Assembly (NCBI RefSeq): GCF_022376295.1 | Contig: NZ_CP060140.1 | Span: 2,732,356 to 2,796,355, forward strand | Source: Nodularia sphaerocarpa UHCC 0038 | GTDB lineage: Bacteria; Cyanobacteriota; Cyanobacteriia; Cyanobacteriales; Nostocaceae | Length of the DNA stretch: 64,000 bases | Direction: 5' to 3' | Part shown: positions 26,395 through 35,277 of the stretch, in pieces | Layout: the number at the start of each line of letters is the position of its first letter | Numbering within the stretch: the stretch's first letter is position 1 | Made by a program: the position numbers and the translations under genes | Notes under the pieces: model-generated | Seen by the model: only the letters and a program-made list of their open reading frames with translations | Databases searched by the model: none | What the model was told of the DNA's origin: nothing

Positions 26395-26619
26395 ATTTTT
26401 GCTAATTTGTGTATTTGCGAATGAAATTAATCGATCATTGGGTTTTTGTCAAGGAGGGTCAGACACCTATCTTATGTTTCCGGTTTGAGGTTGGTAACTG
26501 CTCCAAGGAATAGTTCAACAGATAAATAACTTAACAAAGGCTCTAGGCGAGACCTTGAGGATGTACAGTGAAATCAAATAGCCCCTATTGGCAATCAATA
26601 ATTAAAAGGGAAGATAATC

Positions 26620-26832
26620 ATGGTTCAACGTGGTTCTAAAGTACGTATCCTTCGCCCCGAATCCTACTGGTTTCAAGAAGTAGGCACTGTGGCTACTATC
26701 GACCAAAGCGGCATCAAATACGCAGCAATTGTCCGCTTTGATAAAGTCAACTACTCTGGTATCAACACCAATAACTTTGCCATAGACGAATTAATTGAGG
26801 TAGAACCACCAAAGGCTAAAGCGAAAAAATAA
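26620..26832 (+). CDS. psaE: Photosystem I reaction centre subunit IV
   Basis: Stromal-side photosystem I subunit that helps ferredoxin docking. The 70-residue SH3-like fold matches the family (VQRGSKVRILRPESYWFQEVGTVATIDQSG, YPVIVRFDKVNY-like AAIVRFDKVNYSG, NNFAIDELIEVE) and ends in a Lys/Ala tail. A 225-base leader precedes it, with AAGGGAAG close to the ATG. mutM follows in the same direction after 89 bases. Confidence 0.98.
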   Translation: MVQRGSKVRILRPESYWFQEVGTVATIDQSGIKYAAIVRFDKVNYSGINTNNFAIDELIEVEPPKAKAKK

Positions 26833-26921
26833 GCAGTTGTAGCACTTGTAGGGTGGGTTAGAACGATAGTCCTAACCCACCATCATCCATTACCTAAAAA
26901 TTGCCCGTTTAATCAGCTTAA

Positions 26922-27770
26922 ATGCCTGAATTGCCTGAAGTCGAAACAGTCCGCAGAGGTCTAAATCAATTGACACTGCACCGAGAAATTACGGGGGGAG
27001 ATGTGTTGCTCAACCGCACCATCGCCTACCCGTTTTCTGTTGATGAGTTTATTCCTCAAATTATTGGTAGTGCGATCGCCTCTTGGCATCGTCGTGGTAA
27101 ATATCTTTTAGCTCAACTCACTCTTTCATCTGATTCATCCCCCATCTGGCTAGGCGTTCATCTGCGAATGACAGGACAATTGCTTTGGGTAAATCAAGAT
27201 GAACCATTACACAAGCACACCAGGGTGAGATTATATTTTAAAGATCAGCAAGAATTACGCTTTGTCGATCAGCGCACCTTCGGACAAATGTGGTACGTTC
27301 CCCCAGGAACAGCAGTAGAAACTATCATTACTGGTTTAGCAAAACTCGCTGTAGACCCTTTTTCACCCGAATTTACAATTGAATATCTCGCTGCTAAACT
27401 GCAAAATCGCCGTCGTCCCATTAAAACCGCCCTGTTAGACCAGTCGGTGGTAGCGGGATTAGGTAATATTTATGCTGATGAAGCTTTATTTAAAAGTGGA
27501 ATTTTACCAACTACTCTCTGTACAGATTTACAAAGCCAACAAATTGAACCTTTAAGAACAGCCATCATTCAAGTTTTATCAGCGAGTATTGCGGCTGGTG
27601 GGACAACGTTTAGTAATTTTCTCAACGTAAAAGGTGTCAATGGCAACTATGGCGGTGAGGCGTGGGTTTATAACCGCGCTGGGGAACCTTGTAAAGTTTG
27701 TGGTACTCCCATACAGCGAATTAAATTAGCTGGGCGTTCAAGTCATTTTTGTTCACAGTGTCAGCAGTAG
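26922..27770 (+). CDS. mutM: Formamidopyrimidine-DNA glycosylase
   Basis: Base-excision repair enzyme for 8-oxoguanine and formamidopyrimidines. It starts with the catalytic PELPEVETVRRGL (Pro1/Glu2 after Met removal), has the middle helix-two-turn-helix around LLDQSVVAGLGNIYADEALF, and ends with a four-Cys zinc finger (CKVCGTP...CSQCQ). 282 residues, usual length. It follows psaE as in several cyanobacteria, which fits repair of oxidative damage. Confidence 0.97.
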   Translation: MPELPEVETVRRGLNQLTLHREITGGDVLLNRTIAYPFSVDEFIPQIIGSAIASWHRRGKYLLAQLTLSSDSSPIWLGVHLRMTGQLLWVNQDEPLHKHTRVRLYFKDQQELRFVDQRTFGQMWYVPPGTAVETIITGLAKLAVDPFSPEFTIEYLAAKLQNRRRPIKTALLDQSVVAGLGNIYADEALFKSGILPTTLCTDLQSQQIEPLRTAIIQVLSASIAAGGTTFSNFLNVKGVNGNYGGEAWVYNRAGEPCKVCGTPIQRIKLAGRSSHFCSQCQQ

Positions 27771-27908
27771 TTTTGAATTGAAAATTTACCACCTGACAAA
27801 AGCGCAAAAAAAGAGTTTTGGGGGTTGACAAGGGATTTTAGATTTGTTATCATAAAATCGATAAGGAAGAACTATCTTTTAATAAATTCACCTAAATGAG
27901 TAAATCAA

Positions 27909-27942
27909 AACCGCTTACCATAACGTAGGCGGTTATGTTTTT
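27909..27942 (+). terminator. Hairpin with T-tract between mutM and ndhO
   Basis: AACCGCTTAC (27909-27918) pairs with GTAGGCGGTT (27925-27934) with one wobble, then ATGTTTTTT. It lies 83 bases before ndhO and downstream of a promoter-like TTGACA (27825-27830), so it may be a terminator or an attenuator in the ndhO leader. Confidence 0.6.
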
Positions 27943-28024
27943 TGAGGAAAGAAATTGCGTCTTTGCCTCTAAACGCGAGATAAAATTCTGAATATAAGCG
28001 ATGATCAATTTATGAGGAGAACTC

Positions 28025-28240
28025 ATGGCTGTTAAAAAAGGAGACATGGTTCGCGCTGTCCGCGAGAAGTTGGAAAACAGTCTGGAAGCAAAAGCCAGTG
28101 ATAACCGCTTTCCTTCGTATTTGTTTGACAGCAAGGGCGAAATTGTCGATACAAAAGGTGATTATGCTCTGGTAAAATTCGGGAAAGTGCCAACACCAAA
28201 TATTTGGTTACGTTTGGATCAACTTGAAGAATTTAACTAA
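28025..28240 (+). CDS. ndhO: NAD(P)H-quinone oxidoreductase subunit O
   Basis: A 71-residue peripheral subunit of the photosynthetic NDH-1 complex. MAVKKGDMVRAVREKLENSLEAKASD, the RFPSYLFDSKGEIVD segment and PNIWLRLDQLEEF match NdhO across its length. GAGGAG lies just ahead of the ATG. A UUCG-loop terminator follows. Confidence 0.93.
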   Translation: MAVKKGDMVRAVREKLENSLEAKASDNRFPSYLFDSKGEIVDTKGDYALVKFGKVPTPNIWLRLDQLEEFN

Positions 28241-28270
28241 CTCTCAAATTTTGGTCTGAACCTACACAAA

Positions 28271-28300
28271 CAAAACCTGCTTCGGCAGGTTTAAATATTT
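28271..28300. terminator. UUCG-tetraloop hairpin after ndhO
   Basis: AAACCTGC-TTCG-GCAGGTTT (28273-28292), an 8-bp stem with the very stable TTCG loop, followed by an AT-rich stretch. It could serve both ndhO and the converging toxin gene. Confidence 0.8.
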
Positions 28301-28357
28301 TATTTTATACCAAATACGGTGAAGTTATCATTGGTCTAGAATTTAAACCAAAAACAA

Positions 28358-28766
28358 TTAATCAAAAATAGAAACTACTTTAAGACTAGATACTCTAAAC
28401 ATCGGCTTGGTTTTTTTCTCAGTTGTCACAAATTCCTCTCTCTGCACCAACTGACAACGCCGCAGCTACATGAAGCGCGTCCATAGCGGCTAAACCATAC
28501 TGAGCAGCAATTTGATAACCTTCTTGAACAATAAGATTCAAATCATTCGCCCAGTAGGTAACATCGCCAAAAAATTCTTCATAGAATTGAGCTTCTTCAG
28601 TTTGCTTGTTATAAATGGCTTTGGGACTTACCTCCAATTTGACAAATTCACTAGAAGCAAATTCCCTTTGGGAATCTCCTAATATTTGCAAGGCTTTCTC
28701 GGCAATTATACCAACACCATCTGTTGCACTAAGTAATACTCCTGAATCAATATAAGTTATTTTCAT
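28358..28766 (-). pseudogene. PIN-domain (VapC-like) toxin, frameshifted near the C-terminus
   Basis: The frame starts at ATG 28766 (KITYIDSGVLLSA) and has the PIN features Asp7, REFASSEFVKLEV and AAMDALHVAAALSVGA, then ends prematurely as ERGICDN with a TGA at 28419-28421. One frame over, the DNA reads EFVTTEKKTKPMFRVSSLK and VVSIFD to a TAA at 28358-28360, which is the expected PIN ending with its last acidic site. A +1 or +4 insertion in the GAGAGAGG tract accounts for it. It overlaps the antitoxin by four bases. Confidence 0.8.
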
Positions 28767-29005
28767 CCTTCTCTACCCTGTAACCCACCTCTGCGACTAG
28801 CGAGTTCTTTCTCTATTTCATCTTCATCTAATAACTGTTTCCCAGAAGCAACAATTCTAGAGCGAATTTGGCGTAACCGTTCTCCCAAGGGAGTTTTATT
28901 TACAGAGGTTTTCAAGCGCAGAAATTCCACAAAATCTAAGACTTCCTCTTGTTTGTCTTGTGGAAGGGAGCGCCACTTACTTAATAACTCTTGTTCTGCA
29001 CTCAT
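28763..29005 (-). CDS. Antitoxin of the PIN-toxin pair
   Basis: An 80-residue charged helical protein (EQELLSKWRSLPQDKQEEVLDFVEFLRLK, then a C-terminal RGG tail). DUF2281-like antitoxins of this size precede PIN toxins in cyanobacteria. It overlaps the toxin start by ATGA and appears intact although the toxin is disrupted. Confidence 0.75.
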   Translation of the reverse strand: MSAEQELLSKWRSLPQDKQEEVLDFVEFLRLKTSVNKTPLGERLRQIRSRIVASGKQLLDEDEIEKELASRRGGLQGREG

Positions 29006-29119
29006 TTTGACTACCTACCTTTGATAATTTAGTCAAAGTAATATTAATCTATAATATGTCTGATTCTTCAAGAATTGGCTCAAGCCAATAGAGTTTAACT
29101 TTCTTAATTACGAATTATT

Positions 29120-30082
29120 ATGATTTCTCCTATTTTATGCCGTTCACCTCGTGTGACTATTGTTGGTGCTGGTAAGGTTGGTAGTACTCTGGCTCAACGC
29201 GTTGCTGAGAAAAATCTCGCAGATGTGGTACTGCTGGATATTGTTGAGGGAATGCCTCAAGGTTTAGCATTAGATTTGATGGAAGCTAGGGGTATTGAGT
29301 TACATCATCGGCAGATTATCGGGACGAATGATTATGCTGATACGGCTGATTCCGATATTGTGGTGATTACTGCGGGTATTCCTCGCAAACCTGGGATGAG
29401 TCGGGATGATTTGCTGAAAATTAATGCCAAGATTGTAGTCGAAGCTGCTAAGAGTGCGATCGCCTATTCTCCCAATGCTATTTTTATAGTAGTCACTAAT
29501 CCTTTGGATGTGATGACATATTTAGCTTGGGAAGCGACAGGTTTACCACGTCACCGAGTTATGGGTATGGCTGGGGTGTTAGACTCGGCACGGTTTGAAA
29601 CTTTCATTGCTTTAGAATTAGGGGTATTACCGGCTGATGTCAAGGCGATGGTATTAGGTAGCCACGGTGATTTAATGGTTCCTTTATCGCGTTATGCGAC
29701 GGTTAACGGCATTCCCATCACAGAATTCCTCGATTCAGCCACAATTGCCCGTTTGGTAGAGAGAACCCGCAACGGGGGCGCGGAAATTGTGGAATTGATG
29801 CGGACTGGTGGAGCGTTTTTTGCCCCTGCTTCAGCTGTGAGTGTGATGGTGGAATCTATTTTGTTGAATCAGTCGCGGTTGTTACCTGTGGCGATTTATT
29901 TACAAGGTGAATATGGTTTAGATGATATTGTAATTGGCGTTCCCTGTCGTTTGGGTTGCGGTGGAGTGGAGAAGATTTTGGAATTGTATCTCACTGATGG
30001 GGAAAGAGAAGCTTTGCAGATTTCGGCGCAATCTGTGCGGAATAATATTAATCGGGCGCAGGAAATTTTGGCGATGCAATAA
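29120..30082 (+). CDS. mdh: Malate dehydrogenase (LDH-like type)
   Basis: NAD-dependent oxidation of malate to oxaloacetate. The 320 residues carry the dinucleotide loop VTIVGAGKVGSTLA, substrate Arg residues in TAGIPRKPGMSRDDLL, the LDSARFETF motif and the catalytic His in LGSHGDLMVP. Arg in GIPRKPGMSR favours malate over lactate. Monocistronic. Confidence 0.95.
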   Translation: MISPILCRSPRVTIVGAGKVGSTLAQRVAEKNLADVVLLDIVEGMPQGLALDLMEARGIELHHRQIIGTNDYADTADSDIVVITAGIPRKPGMSRDDLLKINAKIVVEAAKSAIAYSPNAIFIVVTNPLDVMTYLAWEATGLPRHRVMGMAGVLDSARFETFIALELGVLPADVKAMVLGSHGDLMVPLSRYATVNGIPITEFLDSATIARLVERTRNGGAEIVELMRTGGAFFAPASAVSVMVESILLNQSRLLPVAIYLQGEYGLDDIVIGVPCRLGCGGVEKILELYLTDGEREALQISAQSVRNNINRAQEILAMQ

Positions 30083-30433
30083 TCATTTAATCAGGCGATT
30101 AGAATATTGCTAACGCAACGCCAAGGGCGAACGCGTCTACACAGACAAAACCGGCCTGCGCGGGTTCAAAACTATTGATTTTTAGGCGTTGCTGATTAGA
30201 AGTATAAACAGGATTTGTGATGATGTTAAAAACCCTGTAGAGACGTTCCATGGAACGTCTCTACATTTAAATTCATACTTGGTTTGAGCAACGCCGATTT
30301 TTATATATTTAAGCTTTTTTAATGAATACACTTAGCTATTGATGGGAAATATCTAGCAAATCATCTGATTTTTGTACCTAAAGTCATAAAATCACATTAT
30401 GATTATAAATATTAGTCAAATAGGAAACACGGT
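30083..30433. other. Intergenic region with palindromes ahead of the three-gene cassette
   Basis: No gene seen. It holds GCAACGCC-type repeats at about 30115 and 30290 in opposite orientation and the perfect 30-base palindrome described separately. The last 80 bases are very AT-rich and presumably include the cassette promoter; I cannot assign -35/-10 boxes securely. Confidence 0.5.
30236..30265. repeat. Perfect 30-base palindrome TGTAGAGACGTTCCA/TGGAACGTCTCTACA
   Basis: A complete 15+15 inverted repeat with no loop. It is a dispersed repeat; an imperfect copy lies at 23239-23266. Confidence 0.9.
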
Positions 30434-31102
30434 ATGGGTGCGGGACAAAATCTTTTACAGGCTACCCAAGCTAAAACACGTCTGCTGCTGGCTTTGTGGG
30501 ATTTGGGAGCAACAAAGCAGGAAGTTAAGAAGGGTCAACTAACGAAGCGCATTATATCTAAGGGTAAGAAGGTAGCAGATTTTAAGGATATATTCGCGGA
30601 ATTACAGGCGGAAGGGGCGATCGCAATTTCCAAAACTGGATACTCTCTTAACTCTCCCAAGGGTTTGGAGGTTCTAGGTGAGGGTTTGAGAAGTGGTGAT
30701 TTTAAGTTTGAAGGGACTATTGTTGGTACTTGGGCGGCGAATGCGTTGGTGCGGTGGATTAGTCAGATAGATGTAAGTGTTGGTACATCTGCACCAGTGA
30801 ATGAGGTTAAAAGTGCAAATATTGCTTCTTACGATGAGTTTAAATCTGTCGCGTTGGAAGTCTACGACAAGCTGAACCAGAACCACAGCCTAGATGATTT
30901 AGTGCCAATTTACAGAATTAGGCGAGAAATAGGCGATCGCGTTAGCCGTGAAAATTTCAACAAATGGCTGATAGAAATGCAAGCTGATGACATTTTGCAG
31001 CTGATGACTGGAGAAATACCAGACTTTACTGCTGATAAACGAGAAGATTCAATTTCCATAGCAGGCACACAACTACGTTCTTACGCCAAACGCTTGAGTT
31101 AA
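30434..31102 (+). CDS. Winged-helix protein, first gene of a putative ATPase-nuclease cassette
   Basis: A 222-residue soluble protein. The first 90 residues look like a winged helix (KTRLLLALWDLGATKQEVKKGQL, then AELQAEGAIAISKTGYSL with a turn before SPKGLEVLGEGL). A second helix-turn-helix-like segment spans 130-200 (YDEFKSVALEVYDKLNQNHSLDDLVPIYRIRREIGDRV and ENFNKWLIEMQADDILQLM). It probably binds DNA or adapts the next protein. I do not recognise a named family. It lies 50 bases ahead of the ATPase gene, same strand. Confidence 0.75.
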   Translation: MGAGQNLLQATQAKTRLLLALWDLGATKQEVKKGQLTKRIISKGKKVADFKDIFAELQAEGAIAISKTGYSLNSPKGLEVLGEGLRSGDFKFEGTIVGTWAANALVRWISQIDVSVGTSAPVNEVKSANIASYDEFKSVALEVYDKLNQNHSLDDLVPIYRIRREIGDRVSRENFNKWLIEMQADDILQLMTGEIPDFTADKREDSISIAGTQLRSYAKRLS

Positions 31103-31152
31103 TCAAATTTTGCCTGCACATCTTGTAGTTCCTCGCATCACATCCAATCACC

Positions 31153-33099
31153 ATGACAAATCCTCCTACTTCCCCCATTGAAGCTGTCAACACCGCTATT
31201 CAAAGTCACAATCCATTTATCAATGCTGGAATTGTTAAAGAACAGGATATTTGGGGTAAGAAGTTACCAGATGTATCTACCTTAAATGCCCATGCTTCTA
31301 ATAAAGTTTTTGAAGCAATTGAATTTGTGCGAACAAGTCAATTTAGTCAAGATAAAGTTACTTCAATTACCATAACTGCACAACAGGGAGTTGGTAAAAC
31401 TCATCTTCTCAGTCGCATTCGTCATCAACTGGAAAAAGAAGGAGGTGCTTTATTCGTTTATTCAGGTGGTAATAACTATACAGATTTAAGTCTGGTTAAG
31501 TACCAATTTCAGCAAACCTTAGCAGATAGCCTGAGTCAAACTGGTAGCCAAGGGGTAATGCAGTGGCAGGAAGTAGCCACAGCTATGGTAAACGAAGTTA
31601 AACCTGATAATTTTTCCAAGCCAGCAGAGTTAGTTAAAAAATTTGACCAAGCATATAAAAGGAGTTTGGCAAAAAATAGAAATTTAATGAATGTTCTGCA
31701 AACACAAGTTCTAAAAAATAAACCCAATGCAGATCCTTATATCTTACGGGCTATTTTGTGGACACTTTCAGAAACTCAAGCACCCTTTGCAATTAAATGG
31801 TTATCTGGTGAAGAATTAGCTCAGTTGAATGCTGATGAGTTGGGATTACCTAATCCTAATAAAACTAATCAAGATAGAGAAGCTGAAGCTCTCAAAACTA
31901 TTCAGCAAATTATAAATTTGGTCAGTTACTATAACCCAATCCTAATTTGTTTTGATGAAATAGATGTTAAAAATAATTCTACTGAGGATGGGTTGCCAAC
32001 CGAAAGCGTAATTGCTAATTTGGTGAAAATTATCCATGATACGCTCGAAAACTCTGAACTTAGTCAAGGTGTTGTGATTCTCACAGTAATGCTTCCTGAA
32101 ACATGGAGAGACAAGGTAAATTCTCTGCCGGGTGGTACACCTGATAGGATTTCAAAATTCACACAGCGAAAACCATTAGAGTTAAAATACGTTAGTGGTG
32201 ATTCTATGGCTGAATTAGTTACTATTTGGCTGCAAGAGTATTACAAGTTAAAAAAATTAATTCCTCCTCATAAACTCTACCCATTTGAAGAAACTAAATT
32301 GCGAGAATACGGCAAAGTAAGTAAACCTAGTGTAAGAGAAGCTTTGCGATGGTGTGCAGATAACTTTAAAATTGATCAAGATCCATTGCCATCTGATCCA
32401 TTGGAAAGGTTTGAACTAGCCTTTAAAAGGGAAAGCGAGGTCGATACTGAGGAGTATCTAGAAAATAGTAAGCTAATTGCTGAAGCTCTATATTTTGGTT
32501 TTGAAACTTTAAAAAATCAGACCTTAGAAGAAGTATTGATTGAAGAAATTATCAAGGATGTTAGTCCTAAAGCAAAGAATTCTAACTTGATCAATTTTAA
32601 AATTATCGGTAGTGAGAATGGCAAAGAAGTAAAAATCGGTGTTTCTGTAATACAAAATTCTCCATTTACATTAATAGCTGCATTAAAACGCTTAGTTGAT
32701 TATGAAACATTTAATCTAACTCGTGGTTGTTTAATTCGTTCACAATCTAAAATAGCACAAATGAAGAAAAATTCAGAAGCCTCTAAGTGGCTTAACGAAC
32801 TCATATCAGAAAAAGGTGGAGAACACGTAGATTTGATAGAAGAACAAATTCGCCCACTTGTGGCAATTTCATCTATTTTTCAAAAGCGGTCAAATTATCA
32901 ATTAACAGAGGAGCAAATTTTTGATTTCATTTCTAAGAATAAGATTACGGTTGATAATCTTTTACTTCGAGAAATTTTAAGTGATCCATCTGGTAATATG
33001 CCTGAACTTGATGATGATAGCGATGTTTTAGATGAATTATTTAATGAAACTCTTAATGAAACAGACGACTCAGACGAGTTGAGTGATTTGTTTAATTAA
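31153..33099 (+). CDS. P-loop ATPase (AAA/ORC-like), second gene of the cassette
   Basis: 648 residues. The Walker A loop is A76-QQGV-GKT83 and Walker B is ILICFDEID (263-271), with a likely sensor strand GVVILTVMLPETW (306-318). Residues 340-410 resemble an AAA lid/winged helix (SVREALRWCADNF). Residues about 490-560 are a beta-rich region (LINFKIIGSENGKEVKIGVSVIQ) reminiscent of an inactive nuclease fold. The tail (about 615-648) is strongly acidic. The stop is two bases before the nuclease gene start, so translation is probably coupled. Role inferred: energy-dependent DNA handling or target sensing for the nuclease. Confidence 0.82.
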   Translation: MTNPPTSPIEAVNTAIQSHNPFINAGIVKEQDIWGKKLPDVSTLNAHASNKVFEAIEFVRTSQFSQDKVTSITITAQQGVGKTHLLSRIRHQLEKEGGALFVYSGGNNYTDLSLVKYQFQQTLADSLSQTGSQGVMQWQEVATAMVNEVKPDNFSKPAELVKKFDQAYKRSLAKNRNLMNVLQTQVLKNKPNADPYILRAILWTLSETQAPFAIKWLSGEELAQLNADELGLPNPNKTNQDREAEALKTIQQIINLVSYYNPILICFDEIDVKNNSTEDGLPTESVIANLVKIIHDTLENSELSQGVVILTVMLPETWRDKVNSLPGGTPDRISKFTQRKPLELKYVSGDSMAELVTIWLQEYYKLKKLIPPHKLYPFEETKLREYGKVSKPSVREALRWCADNFKIDQDPLPSDPLERFELAFKRESEVDTEEYLENSKLIAEALYFGFETLKNQTLEEVLIEEIIKDVSPKAKNSNLINFKIIGSENGKEVKIGVSVIQNSPFTLIAALKRLVDYETFNLTRGCLIRSQSKIAQMKKNSEASKWLNELISEKGGEHVDLIEEQIRPLVAISSIFQKRSNYQLTEEQIFDFISKNKITVDNLLLREILSDPSGNMPELDDDSDVLDELFNETLNETDDSDELSDLFN

Positions 33100-33101
33100 T
33101 C

Positions 33102-34574
33102 ATGAGTAAATCATTTTTAATTGATAAAGCCCTATGCTTGCCTTCTGCTGATATTGAAGCTTTAATAGAAGGGCGAATTATTGCAGCTATACCCCGAAAA
33201 TTGTTGAATACAGGGGATAAATTCGCTCTTTATCCTGTTGATACTTTAAGCATACCACTTTCAATTGAGCAATACTACCGCCCTAGTTTTTCACCCATTG
33301 CTCAAAGTGGTATTCAACAAATTGATTCTCCGATAGTTTCAATTAAAGCTTGGGCTAAATGTGAACGTTGCCAAATGCTAGATAAAACTAAACCTTTAGA
33401 TGTTTTATCTCAATTAACAATCTGGACACCAGAAGTATTTGAAGAAATATTAGAGACAAAACCATATATGTTTCTGGCTCACTTGAGGGTTTATCATTTA
33501 CCTCAGTTTAAAGAAATCTCGGTTATTCCTGATATTCAAGAAAAACTAGGTAAGTTTATCGGTTTACCTGATATTATTGCTTCTGAAGCAAAACCAGTAT
33601 TAAGCGATCGCATCTTCGCCCAACGCCAACGCCAATTACAAAACCTAGAACCACCCAAACACCCAGAACTCGAAGAATTACAAAGTGCATTATCACAAAT
33701 AGCCAGCACAAATCCAGCCGCACAGCAATTAGATAATGAAATTAAAATCTTTTTGGGTTGGAGTGGTGACAGTTTAACTCAGTCTATTAATGCAGATTTA
33801 GCTTGGATAAAAACAATTGTATCTTTAGGCGATCGCAGTATAGAACTAGAAGAGAAAAAAAGTAATTATCACGCTGGGACAGACTTTGAAAACATCGCCC
33901 GTAAAAGCCTTGATTTTTTAGGATTCAAAATTGAACAGGCTTATAAAGGTGGTGCGGGAGGCTTAGATTTATATTGTTCACAACCTTATCCCCTGGTTTG
34001 CGAATGTAAAGCAGGTAGGCTCATTCCTAGCCGTACTGTGGAAGAATTAATTAAACTTGGGGGAATGCACTTAGGTTCTGAGCAATTTTTCAACTCAGCA
34101 AAATTAGTAATTGGTCCCGGTAAGCCATCTAGAGACACAGAAAAAGCAGCACAAGAATGGAAAGTAAGTATTATTAATGCTATGACTTTACAAAAACTGG
34201 TTGAACTGAAAGCAAAATATCCCGGTGCAATCAACTTGATAGAATTGCAGAAATATTTAGAACCTGGACAAATAGACGATAAAATTGATGAATATATAGA
34301 TAAAATAGAAAACCAGATTAAATTGCGATCGCACATAATCCAGCTAGTAAAAAATTATCTGCAAAACTCAGGTAATAAATCTACAGGAGTCGAAACCTTA
34401 AATGGCGTATACTTTGGTTCAAATCCGCCACAGCCCCTAGAAACCGAAGAAATGCACGAAATTTTAATAGAACTGTCCTCACCCCTCACAGGCTATTTAG
34501 GAAGAGAAAAAGGAAAAGATTGTCAGAGCGATCGCTTTTACTTTCTCCGCGACTTACCAACCACCCCCAAATAA
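33102..34574 (+). CDS. DUF1802-like domain fused to a PD-(D/E)XK nuclease domain, third gene of the cassette
   Basis: 490 residues. Residues about 15-135 follow the DUF1802 pattern (GRIIAAIPRKLL, DKFALYPVDT, IKAWAKCERCQ, LSQLTIWTPEVFEEIL, FLAHLRVYHLP). Residues 255-345 form a restriction-endonuclease-like core: Glu263 in GTDFENIARKSLDFLGF, Asp289 in AGGLDLYC and Glu301-Cys-Lys303 in PLVCECKAG, i.e. D-x11-ExK. The last 85 residues look like a further winged helix. The catalytic set is complete, so active DNA or RNA cleavage is expected. The substrate is unknown. Confidence 0.82.
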   Translation: MSKSFLIDKALCLPSADIEALIEGRIIAAIPRKLLNTGDKFALYPVDTLSIPLSIEQYYRPSFSPIAQSGIQQIDSPIVSIKAWAKCERCQMLDKTKPLDVLSQLTIWTPEVFEEILETKPYMFLAHLRVYHLPQFKEISVIPDIQEKLGKFIGLPDIIASEAKPVLSDRIFAQRQRQLQNLEPPKHPELEELQSALSQIASTNPAAQQLDNEIKIFLGWSGDSLTQSINADLAWIKTIVSLGDRSIELEEKKSNYHAGTDFENIARKSLDFLGFKIEQAYKGGAGGLDLYCSQPYPLVCECKAGRLIPSRTVEELIKLGGMHLGSEQFFNSAKLVIGPGKPSRDTEKAAQEWKVSIINAMTLQKLVELKAKYPGAINLIELQKYLEPGQIDDKIDEYIDKIENQIKLRSHIIQLVKNYLQNSGNKSTGVETLNGVYFGSNPPQPLETEEMHEILIELSSPLTGYLGREKGKDCQSDRFYFLRDLPTTPK

Positions 34575-34642
34575 CACAATTCTCTTACCTCTGCGTTCTC
34601 TGCGCCTCTGCGGTTAGTTAAATCTTATAAAAATAGCCTGAA

Positions 34643-34960
34643 TCATATTCTGCCAGTAGCTCCAGTCTCATTCAGGCAGAACATACAATGTACAGCATTT
34701 GGGTGCTTCTCATGCGCTTTCTGACTAGCGACTTCTTTATCTTCATCAACGAAATAATCACCACTATTTGGCTCTACAGCAATATACCAGCCATAGTGTT
34801 CTGAAATCAAATCAGGACGAACTCGCTCAAATATAGCGCGACAACGGCGATAAAATATTTCATCTTCAGCTTTACGCCTAGCCAGTTCCTCTGGTGTTGA
34901 AGTCAGTTCAGGAAAAATTCTTCCTCGCCTTAAGGTTCGTTTCGGCGTTGATTGAGTCAC
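34643..34960 (-). CDS. Small charged protein, function unknown
   Basis: About 105 residues. GTG at 34960 is preferred because TTAGGG lies at a usable distance; an in-frame TTG at 34981 is the alternative. Content: TPEELARRKAEDEIFYRRCRAIFERVRP then HYGWYIAVEPNSGDYFVDED and KHPNAVHCMFCLNETGATGRI. The C-terminal half looks like a compact alpha/beta domain seen in short cyanobacterial proteins, but I cannot name it. It converges on the nuclease gene. Confidence 0.65.
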   Translation of the reverse strand: MTQSTPKRTLRRGRIFPELTSTPEELARRKAEDEIFYRRCRAIFERVRPDLISEHYGWYIAVEPNSGDYFVDEDKEVASQKAHEKHPNAVHCMFCLNETGATGRI

Positions 34961-35030
34961 ATTATTAACCCTAATTATCAAGACTGCATTAACTCAATTT
35001 TACGCCAATAACATCTTTATTTATACAGTA

Positions 35031-35111
35031 GTAGGGTGCGTTAGGATGAAATCCGTAACGCACCATTATTATTAAGGCTTTGGTGCGTTACGCTGCGCTA
35101 ACACACCCTAC
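35031..35111. repeat. 81-base imperfect palindrome with GTAGGGTGYGTTA ends
   Basis: GTAGGGTGCGTTAG at 35031 is mirrored by CTAACACACCCTAC ending at 35111, and the inner GTAACGCACCA/TGGTGCGTTAC arms also pair, so the whole element can fold into one hairpin. A related copy lies at about 45047-45120. No coding capacity. Confidence 0.75.
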
Positions 35112-35277
35112 GCAATTTAACTACAAATTCCTTAACTTTCTTTCTTCGCGCCTTTGCGCCCTTCTCCCAAAGGGAGAGGCTAACGCCAATGCGTGACACT
35201 AATTCTATTCTAAATTTAATAGATAAAGGTGGGTTACGCGATCGCCAACCCACCCTACAAACTTGGGCTAAAATTAA

